Assembly (NCBI GenBank): GCA_012729475.1
Contig: JAAYDB010000045.1
Span: 1-33,123, forward strand
From: Bacteroidota bacterium
GTDB lineage: Bacteria; Bacteroidota; Bacteroidia; Bacteroidales; VadinHA17
Reading direction: 5' to 3'
DNA length: 33,123 nucleotides
Positions within the stretch are counted from its first letter, which is position 1. Each line of letters begins with the position of its first letter. Shown piece after piece: positions 30,372 through 33,123 of this stretch. The translations under genes and the position numbers were made by a program. A model generated the notes under the pieces. The model ran no database searches. It was not told the DNA's origin and worked only from the letters and a program-made list of their open reading frames with translations.

Positions 30372-33123
30372 ATGAGACAAATGAGTCGTTCTTTTCTGTG
30401 TGCTCCGGATGAAAATTTTACTGTAAGTAAAAACATAGGTCATCCTTCCGGACAAAACATAGACAATAAAATCATATTTTACCTGAAAAGGGGAGTCAGC
30501 CGACTGTTTTTACTATTTTTATCTCTCTGTCTGGCATTTATTTCCATCCCGATAAATGCCGGTGTTAATACAGGCAGGGCTTGTTATAAGGGTTTTGAAA
30601 ACAGCTCCGGTTATGCTGCAGACATCAGAGAATTAAATGTTGGCATTAGCCCGCTGTTGTCGCCGGTAGCTGTTTGTAAGAATATAACTGTTTTTCTTGG
30701 TCACGGCGGGACAGTGTCGTTAAGCGGTTCTGATATCGACGGAGGATCTTATGATCCTGATGGTTTGATAGTGAGTCTCGAAGCAAATCCCTCTTCTTTA
30801 GATTGTTCTAACATAGGTAATAACAATGTAATCCTTACGGTTACAGATGACGAAGGCCTTGTTTCCACATGCTCTGCCACAGTTACTGTACGGGATAATA
30901 CACCACCACAGATGAACTGTAAAAATATTACTGTCTGGCTCGACCACTCAGGTTCTGCAAAAATTAGTCCGGCTGATCTGGATAACGGTTCGTCTGATAA
31001 TTGCGGAGGTCTGCTTACCCTGTATACAGACAGGACATTATTTACCTGTTCAGATATCGGGTCTCCCACCACTGTTACCCTTACTGGCACAGACGCATCA
31101 GGAAATACTGCATCATGCACCTCAACTGTAACGGTACAGGATACAACTGCCCCCTATGTGAGTGTAAAAACATTTACTCTTTCTCTTCAGCCTGACGGTA
31201 CGGGAACACTTCAGCCTTCAGATGTCGATAACGGATCTTCAGATAATTGTGGACCGGTTACCCTTTCTGTTTTTCCCAATACTTTCACTTGTGGCGATTG
31301 CGGTTCGAAAACCGTTATACTCACTGCGACTGACTCCTATGGTAACTCTTCATCCCGGAGTGTGGATATAGTTATTGAACCCTCATTTAAAATAGAAAGT
31401 CTTGCGCTGAATAACTGCGATCTTGCAGTACCCTATGCTCTATATAAAGCCAATATCACAGGTGCCGACAGTCTTTATAGTTATTTCTGGGACGGTCTGG
31501 AAGACTGGTCTAAACCTTTTCTTTCATTTATCTCTGTGCCTCCTTATCTGGTGCCTACCAATACCAGTACCCTGCAGACCCCCTTCTTTAATAATGCGAC
31601 CCTGCCTGACGGTACATATCATTTACGCCTCATTGTGACTGATACAACCACAGGATGTGTTGATACAGCTGAAATGGCAATAACGAAAACGGGACCGGTA
31701 TTCAATAATATTACTGCCCGTACATCTGAAGCATGCGAAGGAGCTACTGAGATATATTCTGTTAATAGTGATTCAGGTGCTGTGTATTCCTGGGATATTG
31801 AAAATGGTATTATTCTTAGTGCTGAGACCGATTCCAACAGAATTGAAGTGCAATGGAATTTGGGAGTGCCGCAGGGAATAGTTAAAACAACCATAAATCG
31901 ACCTAATTTTGCAGGAGATCCCTGTATATCCTATGTGATAGATACTGTTACAATACACCCCGTGTCCTTGCCTGTCTTCAATACCTCGGCATTAAATGCC
32001 TGTTCCGGAACGGAATATACATACACTCTCACTGAAAGTTATCCATCTGTTTACTGGAATGTTACAGGAGGGATAGTAAGATCCGGAGGATCTCCCTCAG
32101 ATAATTTTATTACAGTGATATGGAATAAGGTTCCCACTGGGCGTATAACAGTAACATCTGAAAACAGTTATATGTGTCCTGCTTCAACATTCATCGATGT
32201 ATCTATTGATAACCTCTCGGGATATGTAGAGTCTCTCTCAAATATTTTGTGTAACGGAGCATCAGATGGAGAAGTGACTGTTGCCGCTACTCCCGGGTCG
32301 GGACTGCCTCCCTATCAGTATTCCCTCGACGGTGGAGCATTTGTTTCAGATGGTTCTTTTACAGGATTATCTCTCGGGAATCATGTGGTGACAATAAGAG
32401 ATGCTGGTTTCTGCTTGTTTGAAGTACCTTTTATTATTACACAACCTCCTGTTCCACTGTATGCAACAACAACTACAACAAATGTGGATTGTTACGGTAG
32501 TTCAACAGGATCAGCTGATCTGACAGTTACAGGAGGAACAGCACCTTACACTTTCCTGTGGAGCAACGGGGCAGTGACCGAAGATATCTCTAATGTGCCT
32601 GCAGGAGTCTATTCAGTGACAATAACTGATGCTAATTCATGTACAACAACAGCAACAGCCACGGTACTTCAACCTGCAGCACCATTGGAAGGAACCCTGG
32701 CTGTCACTGATGTTGATTGTTATGGTTCTTTTACAGGAGCTATCATTCTGACAGTTACAGGAGGAACAGCCCCGTATTCATATCTCTGGAACAATGGAGC
32801 AACAACAAAAGATATTATTGATCTTGCAGCCGGAGACTATTCTGTTACTATTACTGATGCAAATTCATGTATAGTAACTGTTACAGGTTCAGTTAATCAA
32901 CCTCTTGCACCTCTGTACGCCGGTATATCGGCTACAGATGTTGCTTGTTTCGGAGAGGCAACAGGTGCTCTTAACCTGACTGTCACAGGAGGAACAGAAC
33001 CTTATTCCTATCTGTGGAACAATGGAGCAACAACAAAAGATCTGATAAATGTACATGCAGGAGTATATAATGTTACTGTGACGGATGCGAATATGTGTAC
33101 AACGACAGCTTCGGCTACTGTAA
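30372..33123 (+). CDS. Giant SprB-repeat / HYR-like surface adhesin, 5' part (3' end outside window)
   Basis: The frame from ATG 30372 is open to the last base: 917 codons with no stop. The N-terminus is a polar stretch of about 40 residues before a hydrophobic segment (45-60) ending INA/G, so the signal peptide is unusually long. Residues about 95-337 are three HYR-like repeats of about 82 residues with CKNITV, DNGSSDNCG and TATDSYGNSS-type motifs and DNTPP/DTTAP junctions. Residues about 340-620 are PKD-like and Cys-containing Ig-like domains. From about 627 there are SprB repeats with VDCYG, GGTAPYSYLWNNG and YSVTITDANSC. These are hallmarks of very large T9SS-secreted adhesins such as F. 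johnsoniae SprB; gliding or attachment is inference. A C-terminal T9SS tail must be sought downstream. Confidence 0.88.
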   Translation, partial: MRQMSRSFLCAPDENFTVSKNIGHPSGQNIDNKIIFYLKRGVSRLFLLFLSLCLAFISIPINAGVNTGRACYKGFENSSGYAADIRELNVGISPLLSPVAVCKNITVFLGHGGTVSLSGSDIDGGSYDPDGLIVSLEANPSSLDCSNIGNNNVILTVTDDEGLVSTCSATVTVRDNTPPQMNCKNITVWLDHSGSAKISPADLDNGSSDNCGGLLTLYTDRTLFTCSDIGSPTTVTLTGTDASGNTASCTSTVTVQDTTAPYVSVKTFTLSLQPDGTGTLQPSDVDNGSSDNCGPVTLSVFPNTFTCGDCGSKTVILTATDSYGNSSSRSVDIVIEPSFKIESLALNNCDLAVPYALYKANITGADSLYSYFWDGLEDWSKPFLSFISVPPYLVPTNTSTLQTPFFNNATLPDGTYHLRLIVTDTTTGCVDTAEMAITKTGPVFNNITARTSEACEGATEIYSVNSDSGAVYSWDIENGIILSAETDSNRIEVQWNLGVPQGIVKTTINRPNFAGDPCISYVIDTVTIHPVSLPVFNTSALNACSGTEYTYTLTESYPSVYWNVTGGIVRSGGSPSDNFITVIWNKVPTGRITVTSENSYMCPASTFIDVSIDNLSGYVESLSNILCNGASDGEVTVAATPGSGLPPYQYSLDGGAFVSDGSFTGLSLGNHVVTIRDAGFCLFEVPFIITQPPVPLYATTTTTNVDCYGSSTGSADLTVTGGTAPYTFLWSNGAVTEDISNVPAGVYSVTITDANSCTTTATATVLQPAAPLEGTLAVTDVDCYGSFTGAIILTVTGGTAPYSYLWNNGATTKDIIDLAAGDYSVTITDANSCIVTVTGSVNQPLAPLYAGISATDVACFGEATGALNLTVTGGTEPYSYLWNNGATTKDLINVHAGVYNVTVTDANMCTTTASATV
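32250..33123 (+). repeat. Tandem 228-bp (76-residue) SprB repeats in the adhesin
   Basis: Counting from the conserved Cys codon, units begin at 32250, 32490, 32718 and 32946. The first unit is diverged and 240 bp long; the next two are exactly 228 bp; the last is cut by the window end. Identity is high at DNA level: 23 identical bases at 32520-32542 and 32748-32770, and 27 identical bases at 32787-32813 and 33015-33041, both exactly 228 apart. This points to recent duplication or homogenisation. Confidence 0.88.

Noticed and set aside
30749-31120. Minus-strand frame of 123 codons in the adhesin region
   Set aside because: It is opposite to the well-supported adhesin frame, has no recognisable domain and reflects the regular codon pattern of repeats.

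Overview
The window is about 33 kb of an AT-leaning bacterial chromosome, almost certainly from the phylum Bacteroidota and probably class Bacteroidia. The evidence is a set of type IX secretion system (T9SS) and gliding genes found only in that phylum (porU, porV, a PorP/SprF-like gene, gldJ), a secreted protein with a T9SS C-terminal sorting domain, a SprB-repeat adhesin, and promoter-like octamers of the Bacteroidota type (TAnnTTTG). There is no insertion sequence, integrase, phage gene or CRISPR array. Genus and species cannot be read from the sequence.

Layout. 1-1211: 3' part of urocanate hydratase (hutU). 1219-6367 (minus): porU, porV and ispF, with porV and ispF overlapping by 4 bases. 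6486-9017 (plus): a PorP/SprF-family protein and the lipoprotein GldJ, closed by a strong terminator; murF starts nine bases after it. 10391-17661 (minus): a compact block in the transcription order phoH-like ATPase, DUF1080 lipoprotein, mtaB, inositol-monophosphatase-like, LpxL-like acyltransferase, family 2 glycosyltransferase and membrane metallophosphoesterase, with several overlapping junctions. 17797-21628 (plus): nitroreductase, folC, secreted 5'-nucleotidase. 21658-23289 (minus): secreted M28 peptidase. 23434-29868 (plus): TerC-family membrane protein, orphan sensor histidine kinase, orphan HlyD-type adaptor, and a T9SS cargo protein. 30044-30118 (minus): tRNA-Val(UAC). 30372 to the window end (plus): the open 5' portion (917 codons) of a very large adhesin with HYR-like, PKD-like and SprB repeats.

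How it fits together. The first third carries the cell-surface attachment part of T9SS: PorU is the sortase-like protease that removes the C-terminal signal, PorV is its outer-membrane shuttle partner, and GldJ and PorP/SprF-like proteins belong to the periplasmic/outer-membrane apparatus. The last 4.5 kb supplies likely clients: a small protein with a T9SS tail and a giant repeat adhesin. Between them lie housekeeping envelope and cofactor genes (ispF, murF, folC, mtaB) and a cluster mixing lipid acylation, glycosyl transfer and phosphatase functions whose pathway is not obvious.

The most interesting points are the divergent T9SS locus sharing an identical promoter-like octamer, the unexplained acyltransferase/glycosyltransferase/phosphatase operon, the adhesin with its extended N-terminus and DNA-level 228-bp repeats, a perfect inverted repeat in front of the T9SS cargo gene, and an orphan HlyD adaptor with an Arg/Gly/Met-rich loop. 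I found no clear evidence for a wholly new defence or mobile system.
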